From NCBI GenBank assembly GCA_963923035.1, contig CAWUKT010000079.1:1-33733 (forward strand): 33,733 bases of DNA, in the 5' to 3' direction. Below the pieces are notes generated by a model. That model searched no databases. It was not told where the DNA came from and worked only from the letters and a program-made list of their open reading frames with translations. This DNA is from CAWUKT01 sp963923035 (GTDB lineage: Bacteria > Bacteroidota > Bacteroidia > J057 > JADKCL01). Shown piece after piece: positions 1-8,202 of this stretch. A program made the translations under genes and the position numbers. The first letter of the stretch is position 1, and each line of letters begins with the position of its first letter.

Positions 1-1
1 C

Positions 2-511
2 CAAGCCGACCTGCGCAAGGCCGATGCCTGGGGAGCCGCCCTCGCCTCCACCCAGTTGGAAGCCGCAGACTTGCGGCGCGCCAGCCTCCAATGGGCGACC
101 CTGAACGGCGCTGTCCTCGATTCGGCCGACCTCAGCGGCGTCGACCTCAGCAACGCCCAATTGCGAGGCGCCCAGTTACAAGGTTGTCTCTTCCAATGGG
201 CCCACGCCGAAAGCGCCCAGTTCCACCAGGCCAATTTTACCGGTGCCGATCTCCTCGCCACGGTCCTCCCCAAATGCGATTTTACCCAGACCCGCTTCCA
301 CCGCAGCAACCTGATCCGCACCGAATTCGACCAAGCCAACTTCACCCGGACCCACGTGGATTCCGCCTCCGTCAAAGACAAGTGGCTGGACCTGATGCAG
401 GACTGGCAAGTGACAGGAATTGAGGCGCTGCAACAACAATATGAACTCGCCGACGATACTGTGGGCCAGTTCGCCAACTCAAAATTCATTCTCGTCCCCA
501 AGGGAAATTGA
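2..511 (+). CDS. Pentapeptide-repeat protein, C-terminal part (5' end outside window)
   Basis: The reading frame is open back to the left edge, so the true start lies outside the window and only about 169 C-terminal codons are seen. Residues repeat the A(D/N)LxX pentapeptide pattern almost without break (for example ADLRRASLQW, ADLSGVDLSN, ANFTGADLLA), predicting a right-handed quadrilateral beta-helix. The last 40 or so residues leave the repeat and form a helical cap (KWLDLMQDWQ, IEALQQQYEL). Pentapeptide-repeat proteins are a broad class; some bind gyrase or act as scaffolds, most have no assigned role, and nothing here points to a specific one. Its stop lies 9 bases from the stop of the convergent lipoprotein gene. 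Family assignment is secure; function is unknown. Confidence 0.9.
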   Translation, partial: QADLRKADAWGAALASTQLEAADLRRASLQWATLNGAVLDSADLSGVDLSNAQLRGAQLQGCLFQWAHAESAQFHQANFTGADLLATVLPKCDFTQTRFHRSNLIRTEFDQANFTRTHVDSASVKDKWLDLMQDWQVTGIEALQQQYELADDTVGQFANSKFILVPKGN

Positions 512-520
512 TTTTGCTGA

Positions 521-1510
521 TCAAACCTCGTCGTTCATGACCGCATTGATCTTGGCGGCGAAACGGATGACGACTTCGTCTTCCGGGCGGTAGGGCTCGA
601 AGCCGACCTGGAGCGCCCAGCTATAATAGGCCTGGATATCGTTCAGATAATTCGTCAGCAATTCCGGCGTCCACACCGTTTGGCGGTTGATCCCGTACTT
701 CTCCTTCAATTCTTTCCCCAATTCCTGGCCCCATTCGTTGTTGATGATGTCGACGTAGTTGTCGACGGGATTCTTGTCGGGGTCCACCAATTGTTCGGGG
801 GTGAATTGGCCAGAAATGAGTTCCGGCATGTGGTGCCGCTCGTGGACATCGGCGACAAAATCGGCCAATTCCTCGGAAAAGAAGGAGGTGATGAAGGCCT
901 GGGCCGTCATGTGGTTGAATGTGTTGAGGAAGCCCTTTTCTGAGCTGTCGCGGGGATGGAGGTAGGCCAACTCCGGGGTATTGATGTGTTCGACGGAGGT
1001 CAATGCGAGGTCAAAAAACGCGGGATCGCCTTCCCCGAAGAGGGCGTAGCGGCGGCGGGCGAGGATGATGACCCGGCCCAGGTCGTCGCGGTGCGCGACG
1101 GAATAAGGCGAGGACAGGCCGACCCCGGCCTGGTCCAGCACATCCCCATTTTGGGCTTTGCGGAAGTCCCCTTCCCCCAATCCGACGACCAGCTCGCTGG
1201 TCACTTCTTCTCCCTGGCTGCAATGGCGCAGCAGCACACGGGTATTGGTGGTGTCGCCGGCCTGGGACGTGTCCGCTTCGCGGAAGTAGTCGATGCAAAT
1301 CACGGAGGCCAGCTCTTCGAGGTTGTCGAAGCGGGAGGCGAGCAGGGCGCCGCGGGGTAAGGCGTAGAGCGGACGCTCTAGCCCGGTTGTACCTGCCTTG
1401 TTGCAGGTGCACGCCTGGGTCCCGACGGTCTCGGTGACATCCGGCGGCAGGGACTGGCAAGCCCCGCCGAGGACCATCAACAACAGCATTTTGGGGAGTA
1501 AAAGGCGCAT
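521..1510 (-). CDS. Uncharacterised lipoprotein, possibly DUF6973-like at its C-terminal half
   Basis: A 329-residue protein beginning at ATG. The leader MRLLLPKMLLLMVLGGAC ends in a good lipobox with Cys18 as the lipidation site, so it should be anchored in the inner or outer membrane. Residues 30-110 carry several Cys (C34, C36, C72, C97) that could form disulfides outside the cytoplasm. Residues about 196-228 form a helix (FNHMTAQAF, ADFVADVHERHH), followed by VDIINNEWGQELG at 253-265. This order (N/H helix, A..HE helix, D..NN..G..LG) recalls the uncharacterised DUF6973 family, but that is memory of a pattern, not a search. It converges on the pentapeptide gene and diverges from the GH28 gene. 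The lipoprotein call is strong; the function is unknown. Confidence 0.75.
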   Translation of the reverse strand: MRLLLPKMLLLMVLGGACQSLPPDVTETVGTQACTCNKAGTTGLERPLYALPRGALLASRFDNLEELASVICIDYFREADTSQAGDTTNTRVLLRHCSQGEEVTSELVVGLGEGDFRKAQNGDVLDQAGVGLSSPYSVAHRDDLGRVIILARRRYALFGEGDPAFFDLALTSVEHINTPELAYLHPRDSSEKGFLNTFNHMTAQAFITSFFSEELADFVADVHERHHMPELISGQFTPEQLVDPDKNPVDNYVDIINNEWGQELGKELKEKYGINRQTVWTPELLTNYLNDIQAYYSWALQVGFEPYRPEDEVVIRFAAKINAVMNDEV

Positions 1511-1665
1511 CGCGAATAAAGATAGGGAAATCTGTTGTTTCTCCTCCCGCCTCTCTTTCTCCCGTCCCCATTGCCCTTACTCCACAGGAAAAATCTGTCC
1601 CTGAACCCTTGCCCCTGAACAATTCGCCTTATATTCGTTTCCAATTCGAAGCAACCTCAACGCGC

Positions 1666-3126
1666 ATGGTCACGAAATTTCTTTGGCTCCCTCTTCTCTT
1701 TTTGACCGCTTCCCTCCTCCCCGCCCAGGATTTTGACATTCAGGATTACGGGGCCGTCGGCGATGGCGTGACGATGAATACGGTGGCCATTCAACAAGCC
1801 ATCGACGCGGCGCATGACGCTGGCGGGGGGCGCGTGGTCGTTCCCAAGGGGCGCTTTCTTTCGGGCACCATCCTGTTGAAATCGAATGTGGAGTTGCACC
1901 TAGAGAAAAAGGCGACCTTGCTGGGGAGTACCGATCCGGGCGATTACCTCAAATTGAACCGTTGGATGGGGCTGGTGATGGCGGATGGGGAGACGAATAT
2001 TGGGATTTCGGGCAAAGGGACCCTGGACGGACAGGGCGCGGCCCTGGCGCTGCACGTGGACAGCTTGTTCTACGATGGCCACATCGACAGCAGTCAGTAC
2101 GAGCTGAAGAACCGGCGCCCGATTGCGCCGCTGCGGCCCCAAATCATCGAATTTGTGGATTGCAAGGAAGTCCGGGTGACGGACGTGACCATCCGGAACG
2201 CGGCGAGTTGGGTGCAATCCTACGACTTGTGTGTGGGCCTGGTGATCGACGGGATCACCGTCGACAGCGATGCCTACTGGAACAACGACGGCATCGACGT
2301 GACCGATTCCAAAAACGTCCGCATCGTCAATTGTGATATCAATGCTTCGGACGATGGCATCTGCCTGAAGTCGTACCGGATCGACCGAGTCAACCTCTGC
2401 GACAGCGTATATATCGGCCATTGTCGGGTGCGGTCGAGCGCCAGCGCGGTGAAGTTTGGCACCGCTTCCTACAACGGCTTCCGCAATGTGGTCGTGGAGG
2501 ACATCAAGGTCTACGATACGTTTCGGTCGGCGATTGCATTGGAAGTGGTGGACGGGGGCTTGCTGGAAAATGTGGTCGTGGACGGGATCAAGGCCAAGAA
2601 TACGGGCAATGCCATCTTCATTCGGCTGGGCGAAAAGAACCGGAAGTATCCGGTCGGTACCCTCCGAAATGTCGTCATCCGCAACGTCGAGGTCGATGTG
2701 CCGGCGGGCATTCCCGACGAAGATTATGCCATTCGGGGACCCGCCCTCCCCTTTTTCCACAATGTCTTTCCCTCCTCCATCGTCGGCATCCCCGGCCACC
2801 AGGTCGAGAATGTGGTCCTGGAAAATATTACCATCAATTACCCCGGCGGCGGCAACAAGGCCTATGCTTACGCCTCGCTTTCCCGGCTCGATCAGATTCC
2901 CGAAAAGGAACACGATTATCCCGAGTTTTCGATGTTCGGAGAGTTGCCGGCCTGGGGCTTCTACGTGCGCCACGCCAACGGAATCGTGTTTCGGAATGTG
3001 ACGTTGAAGATTCGGAAGAAAGATTACCGGCCGGCCTTTGTATTCGATGATGTGCAGGGACTTACGATGGAGAATTGGCGGGTCGTGGGAGATGAAAAGG
3101 AAAAGAAAGTGGTGTCAAAACCCTGA
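1666..3126 (+). CDS. Exported glycoside hydrolase family 28 (polygalacturonase-like)
   Basis: A predicted secreted parallel beta-helix enzyme that would hydrolyse galacturonan or a related uronate polymer. I start it at the ATG at 1666, because MVTKFLWLPLLFLTASLLPAQ is a clean signal peptide; an upstream TTG at 1609 would bury it. The mature N-terminus has the family hallmark (IQDYGAVGDGVTMNT, then AIQQAIDAA and GGGRVVVPKGRF). Acidic catalytic motifs are present as NND at residues 206-208 and DDG at 229-231. The classical GHG and RIK motifs of fungal and plant enzymes are replaced by a segment with SASAVKFG and later IFIRLG. I recall such variants in a bacterial GH28 subgroup. Length (486 residues) is normal for the family. 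There is no T9SS C-terminal domain, so it is probably periplasmic. Fold assignment is firm; substrate is not. Confidence 0.88.
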   Translation: MVTKFLWLPLLFLTASLLPAQDFDIQDYGAVGDGVTMNTVAIQQAIDAAHDAGGGRVVVPKGRFLSGTILLKSNVELHLEKKATLLGSTDPGDYLKLNRWMGLVMADGETNIGISGKGTLDGQGAALALHVDSLFYDGHIDSSQYELKNRRPIAPLRPQIIEFVDCKEVRVTDVTIRNAASWVQSYDLCVGLVIDGITVDSDAYWNNDGIDVTDSKNVRIVNCDINASDDGICLKSYRIDRVNLCDSVYIGHCRVRSSASAVKFGTASYNGFRNVVVEDIKVYDTFRSAIALEVVDGGLLENVVVDGIKAKNTGNAIFIRLGEKNRKYPVGTLRNVVIRNVEVDVPAGIPDEDYAIRGPALPFFHNVFPSSIVGIPGHQVENVVLENITINYPGGGNKAYAYASLSRLDQIPEKEHDYPEFSMFGELPAWGFYVRHANGIVFRNVTLKIRKKDYRPAFVFDDVQGLTMENWRVVGDEKEKKVVSKP

Positions 3127-3355
3127 TAAATAATAGGACTGTTTTTCAATTCTCCCAGCAATCCTCACCCGCTCAATTCCGGGGACCGTTCAAACCTCAT
3201 ATTGGTCCGGTAAATTCCCTTTTCCGCCCCGTTGAAACGGCTGGACAGGTTATCTAACGGGAAAAGACCTACCTTCTGACATATTTGCTTCTCTCCTCTC
3301 TTCTATCCGTACTAGAATCATTGGTTTTTTTATTTATCTATTAACTATCACTCAC

Positions 3356-5266
3356 ATGTTCAAGCAATCACCCCTTTTATTCAGGTACCTCGTGTGCCTG
3401 GCTCTCCTATTGATCTCCGGGAGCGTAATGGCTCAAGGATCACTTTTCACGCCTTCTGAAATTCCGGTGGAAGAACTCAACGAGCAGCAACTTGATACCT
3501 ACCGTCGAGTGGCCCAGTCGGGCGTCTATGCCGATCTGCAATTGATCGACATTGCTCCCCTGTCCGAGGTCATGGGTTCCCGCCTGATCTACCTTGGCTA
3601 TGCGGACCAGGACCTCTACCTGGAAATCAAGACCATCGAGTACATCGACGATGGCGACTACTATCTGTATGCGGTGCGCCAACCCACCGAGCGCCGCCTG
3701 GACCCCGGGCCTGCGACTTTGATGTTGCGGGCCGGAGATGGCCTGACCTACGGCACCTTCCAATTTGGCGGAAACTTCTACCGTATTGACGACCTCGGCC
3801 GGGGCCAGAACATCCTGATGCGGGAATTGCCATCTGAAGATGGTAAGGAAGCATTCCTGAACGACGCCTTAACGGGCGATGGCGAATCGCATCAACATGA
3901 TTTTGATCCTTTCGAGGAGGATGGAGCACCGCGCCCCACGACCGGCTCCCGCAACAACTGTGATGTGCGGGTGCTGTTCCTGTTCACCAGCTCGGCTGCG
4001 GGCCGCCTGGCCAATATCAATACCACGGCCCAGTCCCATATCGACCAGGCCAACCAATCTCTGGGCAACAGTGCGGTCTCGAGTTCTCAGTTGCGGTTCG
4101 AGTTGGCGGGGGCCGAGATCCTCACCACGGTGGATGAGACGAGTCAATCGATGAGTTCGGTCCTGAGCGATGTCCGCGGCGATGCCACGGCCCAGGCCCG
4201 TCGCAATGCGACGAATGCCGACCTCGTATGCCTCATGGCCGATGACCAGATCGGCAGCTTTGGGACCACGGCGGGTATTGCCTATATCGGCTCCAACGGT
4301 GCACCGGCTTCCAATAGCTTTGCGTACAGCGTCATTGAGGTATTTGCCAGCCTCGGCAACAAGCTCTTTGCCCATGAAGGCGGACACAATATGGGATGCA
4401 ACCACGAACCGGCAGTCACCACTTCCACCGCCGCCAACAAGGCCCACGAGTGGACCTGGTCCACGGGCTGGTGGTTGTGGAAACGGAATTACCGTGCCCA
4501 GACCATCATGTGGAGTTCGGCCAATCAGAGCGAATCCGTTTTGCATTACTCCAACCCCAATGTCAACTACTCATCGGGCAATGCTACCGGCACGACCGGG
4601 GCCAACAATGCCGCCACTTTGCGTTCAAATGCGTGTACGGTGGCCCTTTACCGCAATGCCAATGCCAACCTGACGGTCAATATCAATGGTCCCCTCACAG
4701 CCTGCCCCCTCGAAACGGTCTGCTGGTCCGCCAATGTCAGCGGGACCCCCGGCCCTTATACCTACCAATGGGCCTATGCACTTGTTGGCAGCTCCTACAC
4801 CAATTTCAGCACGAGCTCCTTTGCCTGCCTCAGCATGACCAATTTCACGCCTCCGGCCGTCATCAATATCCGGGTGACGGTTTCGGCACCCGGTCAGCCC
4901 GACCGGACCGCCTTTACGAGCGTCTTCATGTCGGACAATGGGGGCGGATCCTTCCCCTGCCAACAGCAGAAATCACCCGAAATCCCCGTCCACAATGGGC
5001 CGATCTATGCCAATTCGTTGGAGGTCTTCCCCAATCCGGCTGATTTCCGGTCCCAGGTTCGGTTGGACCTGGTGCAAGATGGTCCGGTGGAGATGGCCAT
5101 CTTCGATGTTACTGGTCAGAAGGTGCGGGATGTCGCCGCGGGCACCTACGAAGCCGGCAGCCACATCTTCGAGATGGAAACTTCCCAGCTGCCTGCCGGG
5201 GTCTACCTGATCCGCGCAGAATGCAGTGGCCAGCGCTTGCTGAAGCGCATGGTGGTCAATCATTGA
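3356..5266 (+). CDS. Secreted reprolysin-like metzincin protease with T9SS sorting domain (copy A)
   Basis: A 636-residue secreted zinc protease. Signal peptide: residues 1-27, ending ISGSVMAQ. Residues about 30-195 look like a propeptide. The catalytic domain starts near NCDVRVLFLFTS and contains the full metzincin site HEGGHNMGCNHE (H340, E341, H344, H350), with a likely Met-turn at M385 in AQTIMW. A Cys-containing Ig/PKD-like domain follows (about 440-530). The C-terminal 80 residues are a type A T9SS sorting domain (EVFPNPADFRSQV, VTGQKV, LPAGVYLIRA). The protein should therefore cross the outer membrane and be released or surface-attached. A paralogue at 6091-7974 has the same architecture. 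The ATG at 3356 sits directly before the signal peptide. Family and secretion route are clear; the protein substrate is not predictable. Confidence 0.93.
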   Translation: MFKQSPLLFRYLVCLALLLISGSVMAQGSLFTPSEIPVEELNEQQLDTYRRVAQSGVYADLQLIDIAPLSEVMGSRLIYLGYADQDLYLEIKTIEYIDDGDYYLYAVRQPTERRLDPGPATLMLRAGDGLTYGTFQFGGNFYRIDDLGRGQNILMRELPSEDGKEAFLNDALTGDGESHQHDFDPFEEDGAPRPTTGSRNNCDVRVLFLFTSSAAGRLANINTTAQSHIDQANQSLGNSAVSSSQLRFELAGAEILTTVDETSQSMSSVLSDVRGDATAQARRNATNADLVCLMADDQIGSFGTTAGIAYIGSNGAPASNSFAYSVIEVFASLGNKLFAHEGGHNMGCNHEPAVTTSTAANKAHEWTWSTGWWLWKRNYRAQTIMWSSANQSESVLHYSNPNVNYSSGNATGTTGANNAATLRSNACTVALYRNANANLTVNINGPLTACPLETVCWSANVSGTPGPYTYQWAYALVGSSYTNFSTSSFACLSMTNFTPPAVINIRVTVSAPGQPDRTAFTSVFMSDNGGGSFPCQQQKSPEIPVHNGPIYANSLEVFPNPADFRSQVRLDLVQDGPVEMAIFDVTGQKVRDVAAGTYEAGSHIFEMETSQLPAGVYLIRAECSGQRLLKRMVVNH

Positions 5267-5292
5267 TCGAAAGGAAATCAAGTAATATGGTG

Positions 5293-5327
5293 GGGCGCTC
5301 CTTGGATGGGGTGCCCTTCCTTTTTTT
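5293..5327 (+). terminator. Intrinsic terminator of metzincin copy A
   Basis: A 9-bp stem, GGGCGCTCC paired with GGGGTGCCC (two G-U pairs), closes a 6-base loop. It is followed by TTCC and seven T residues. It lies 26 bases after the protease stop and separates that gene from the downstream lipoprotein gene. Confidence 0.85.
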
Positions 5328-5413
5328 CATGGGATTCGAAACGGGGTTGATCGAGGGCTGAAGAGAAAGGGTAAGGGGAAAAATACCATTTGGTTCGGGG
5401 GCTCGTTTATTGG

Positions 5414-5446
5414 ATTGAAGAAACGAGGCTACACGTTCGATATTTG
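5414..5446 (+). promoter_or_regulatory. Candidate Bacteroidota-type promoter for the small lipoprotein
   Basis: ATTG at 5414-5417 and GATATTTG at 5439-5446 are 21 bases apart. This approximates the TTTG / TAnnTTTG promoter recognised by the Bacteroidota primary sigma factor. The -7 box matches imperfectly. It lies just upstream of the ATG at 5469 and after the terminator of the previous gene, so the position makes sense. Moderate to low confidence. Confidence 0.35.
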
Positions 5447-5468
5447 CTCATTAGATACCGAACCTACT

Positions 5469-5855
5469 ATGAAAAATGTTGTTTTTTCCCTCTTGCTACT
5501 TGGATCACTTGTTTTGATGGGCTGTCCCGCCGACGATGTCTTCGGCGAGTATGCCGTCCTGCCCTCCCACTCGGACAGTCTCCGCGTGGAATTCATCCTC
5601 AAGGAAAGTCCCGAAAAGTTTGCGGTTGGGTTTTCGGCCCAGACGCCCCCTCCCGAAGGGTATAGCTTTTACAGTGACTTTGCGGCGGGCTTGGAAAATG
5701 CCGATGAGTTGGACCCCACGCTGGTATTTGACAGCCTGTGGATCTACCGGCATGTGGACGGGCTGGACTCCCTTGAGTATTCCGGCGTGAACGGATCCGA
5801 TTGGACGCTGTTGAGCTCCGAAGACGGATTCCAGTCCTACCGCCTGGATCTCTGA
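5469..5855 (+). CDS. Small lipoprotein between the two metzincin genes
   Basis: A 128-residue protein. I choose the ATG at 5469 because it gives a perfect lipoprotein leader (MKNVVFSLLLLGSLVLMGC, Cys19 lipidated); an in-frame start at 5415 would add an unlikely N-terminal extension. The mature part is acidic and contains no domain I recognise (SLRVEFILKESPEKF, DSLWIYRHVDGLDSLEYSG). It has its own candidate promoter and terminator, so it is not simply co-transcribed with the proteases. Its position between two paralogous secreted proteases invites the idea of a surface partner or inhibitor, but nothing in the sequence demonstrates it. Confidence 0.8.
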   Translation: MKNVVFSLLLLGSLVLMGCPADDVFGEYAVLPSHSDSLRVEFILKESPEKFAVGFSAQTPPPEGYSFYSDFAAGLENADELDPTLVFDSLWIYRHVDGLDSLEYSGVNGSDWTLLSSEDGFQSYRLDL

Positions 5856-5884
5856 CTTCCTTTGAAACCTTACTGAATTTACAT

Positions 5885-5918
5885 GGGTCACCGGCATTTG
5901 CTGGTGATCCCTTTTTTT
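5885..5918 (+). terminator. Intrinsic terminator of the small lipoprotein gene
   Basis: GGGTCACCGGC pairs with GCTGGTGATCCC across a 4-base loop with one bulged T on the 3' side. Seven T residues follow. It begins 29 bases after the lipoprotein stop codon. Confidence 0.85.
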
Positions 5919-6090
5919 GCTCCTCCTTTCCCGGTATTCTTCCCCATTCTTTTGACAATTGATAATTATTGACCGGATAGGAGCAATACTATCAATTTTG
6001 AACCCATACCTTGTAGCACTGTTTACTGGACTTTTCTGTTATCTGTGCTCGTTTGACTCTCTTTAACGTTTAAAATCACTCTTCATCCAA

Positions 6091-7974
6091 ATGCAAAACA
6101 AATCATTACCTATTTCAAGGTACTTCTTGTGCCTTCTCTTGTTCGTATTTTCCGGTTCCCTTTTTGCCCAGGGCCCGCTCTTTTTACCCTCAGAAAGGAG
6201 CTTTGAGCAATTAAAGGAGGATCAAAACGAAACCCTTCAACGAATTCTCAGTGGAAAGGTCTGGGAATCGGCGAAGTTGATTGACATTTCCCCGCTGGAC
6301 GAGATCATGGGCGATCGCAGCCTGTATCTGTACCTGGAGGGAAACAATATTTTCCTGGATGTTAAAACTGTCGAGTACGAAGACGAAGCCAATTACTACG
6401 TTTTCGCAACCCGGGAAGCCCGAGGACCCAAAGATGAAATTGGAAAAGCGCGTTTGACGCTCCGCTCCACGAAAGGATCTACTGTTGGGACCATTCACCT
6501 CGGAGAGAACTTCTATCGAATCGATGATCTGGGAGCAGGACAAAATGTTTTGCTCCGCCAGAAAATCCAGCCGATTGAACCTGCCCAAGAGCTTGACGAT
6601 CACGTCTTGTCCTACGGTGGAACTCGTCCGAATACCACGCCTGGTTCCCGGACCAATTGCCGGGTACGGGTATTGGTCCTCTATACCAATTCTGCGAATG
6701 GTCGGATCGCCAATATCAATACCCATGCGCAGCAGCTGATCGACAATGCCAACCAAGGCCTGGCCAATAGCTCGGTCTTCTCCTCCCAGCTTCGCTTCCA
6801 ACTGGCGGGCGCTGAGGTGCTGAACACGGTCAATGAAACCGGTCAGGACGCCGTTACCACCATCCTGGCGGTGCGGAATGATGCAACTGCCCAAGCGCGC
6901 CGGAATGCCCGGGATGCGGATTTGGTTTGCCTGATCGCCAATGACAACGTCGCGGCATTTGGGGGCGTCCTCGGTATTGCCTTCGTAGGCGCGGCCGGTG
7001 GAGGCGCACCTGCTGCCAACGCCGATGGCTACAGTGTGGTCGAAGTCACCGATGCCCTCAACCGCAATGTATTCGCCCATGAGGTCGCCCACAACATGGG
7101 TTGCAACCACGAATTGGCGGACAACCCGGATCCTGGCTTCGCCAAGGCTTTGGATTGGACCTGGAGAACTGGCTTCTGGCCTTTCCGGCGGACCCGTCGG
7201 GCCCAGACCATCATGTGGTCGACCGTCTCCGGCGATGGAATCCTCAATTATTCCAACCCAGCCGTGACCCACGGTCCCTCCGGCAATGCGACCGGTAACG
7301 CCACTGCTAACAATGCCCAGGTCCTCCGCGACAATGCCTGTGCCGTTGGTGCCTACCGCTCCGCGACCAATAACCTGATCGTTGGCATCAATGGTCCGAC
7401 GACGGCTTGTCCGTTGGAATCCGTTTGCTGGAGTGCTTCCGTCAGTGGCGCCCCCGGCCCCTATACCTACCAGTGGGCCTGGACCCTCAACGGAACTTCC
7501 TATACCAACTTTGGCACCAGCTCTTCGGCTTGCCTGAACATGTGGAACTTCACGGCCCCGGACATCATCACCATCCGCTTGACGGTGACGGCACCGGGTG
7601 AACCCACCCGGACGGCCTTCCTCGACCTCTTCCTCCAGAATCCGCCCAATGGCCAGATTCTCTGTGCCCTGAAGACGTCTCCGGATGCGCCCACCAGCGA
7701 CGACCTCGTCGTCGAGGAAAGCTCCATCGAAGTCTTCCCGAACCCGGCTGACTTGCGTTCTCAGGTTCGCCTGAACCTCGCCCAGGACGGCCCCGTTCAG
7801 GTGGCACTCTACGACATGACTGGTCAGAAGGTCATGGAGATTGCCGAGGGTGCCTTCGAAGCGGGTAGCCACAGCTTCGACTTGGATGCGTCTCAAATGC
7901 CCGCAGGAATGTACCTACTCCAGGCCACCACCAATGACCAGCGCCTGATGAAGCGCTTCGTCGTGACGCACTAA
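6091..7974 (+). CDS. Secreted reprolysin-like metzincin protease with T9SS sorting domain (copy B)
   Basis: A 627-residue paralogue of the protease at 3356-5266, colinear over its whole length. Signal peptide ends SGSLFAQ. The catalytic domain begins near NCRVRVLVLYTN. The zinc site is HEVAHNMGCNHE (H330, E331, H334, H340), with Met-turn M375 in AQTIMW. The Ig/PKD-like segment and the T9SS domain (EVFPNPADLRSQV, MTGQKV, MPAGMYLLQA) follow in the same order. The catalytic and C-terminal regions are far more alike than the propeptides, where only scattered motifs match (LIDISPLDEIMG, FYRIDDLGAGQN). This indicates tandem duplication followed by divergence of the pro-region. All catalytic residues are intact, so both copies are probably active. 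Confidence 0.93.
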   Translation: MQNKSLPISRYFLCLLLFVFSGSLFAQGPLFLPSERSFEQLKEDQNETLQRILSGKVWESAKLIDISPLDEIMGDRSLYLYLEGNNIFLDVKTVEYEDEANYYVFATREARGPKDEIGKARLTLRSTKGSTVGTIHLGENFYRIDDLGAGQNVLLRQKIQPIEPAQELDDHVLSYGGTRPNTTPGSRTNCRVRVLVLYTNSANGRIANINTHAQQLIDNANQGLANSSVFSSQLRFQLAGAEVLNTVNETGQDAVTTILAVRNDATAQARRNARDADLVCLIANDNVAAFGGVLGIAFVGAAGGGAPAANADGYSVVEVTDALNRNVFAHEVAHNMGCNHELADNPDPGFAKALDWTWRTGFWPFRRTRRAQTIMWSTVSGDGILNYSNPAVTHGPSGNATGNATANNAQVLRDNACAVGAYRSATNNLIVGINGPTTACPLESVCWSASVSGAPGPYTYQWAWTLNGTSYTNFGTSSSACLNMWNFTAPDIITIRLTVTAPGEPTRTAFLDLFLQNPPNGQILCALKTSPDAPTSDDLVVEESSIEVFPNPADLRSQVRLNLAQDGPVQVALYDMTGQKVMEIAEGAFEAGSHSFDLDASQMPAGMYLLQATTNDQRLMKRFVVTH

Positions 7975-7999
7975 AATTCATTTTGTCCAGGAAAACATG

Positions 8000-8034
8000 G
8001 GGTCGCCTCGCTTGCGGGGCGGCCCTGTTTTTTT
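8000..8034 (+). terminator. Intrinsic terminator of metzincin copy B
   Basis: A long GC-rich hairpin, GGGTCGCCTCGC against GCGGGGCGGCCC, with a very small loop, is followed by TG and seven T residues. It lies 25 bases downstream of the protease stop. Confidence 0.85.
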
Positions 8035-8202
8035 GGACTCAAATTTTCCTGACGCCCGACTTCCTCCGTCGGCGGAACTACCTCATTGCCGATCTGTTTA
8101 GTCGAACGAGATCAATATATAAGGGGAAATTTTGAAGTTAAGGGTCGGGCGGAATGCGGGGAAACCTTTATCTTGGATTCCCCGACTCAATTTGACTTGT
8201 CC

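Noticed and set aside
3186..3216. GGACC/GGTCC inverted repeat between the GH28 gene and metzincin copy A, considered as terminator
   Set aside because: Five-base stem with a 16-base loop and no T run directly after it.
6211..7896. Minus-strand open frame of about 560 codons
   Set aside because: Antisense shadow of metzincin copy B; no coherent protein features.
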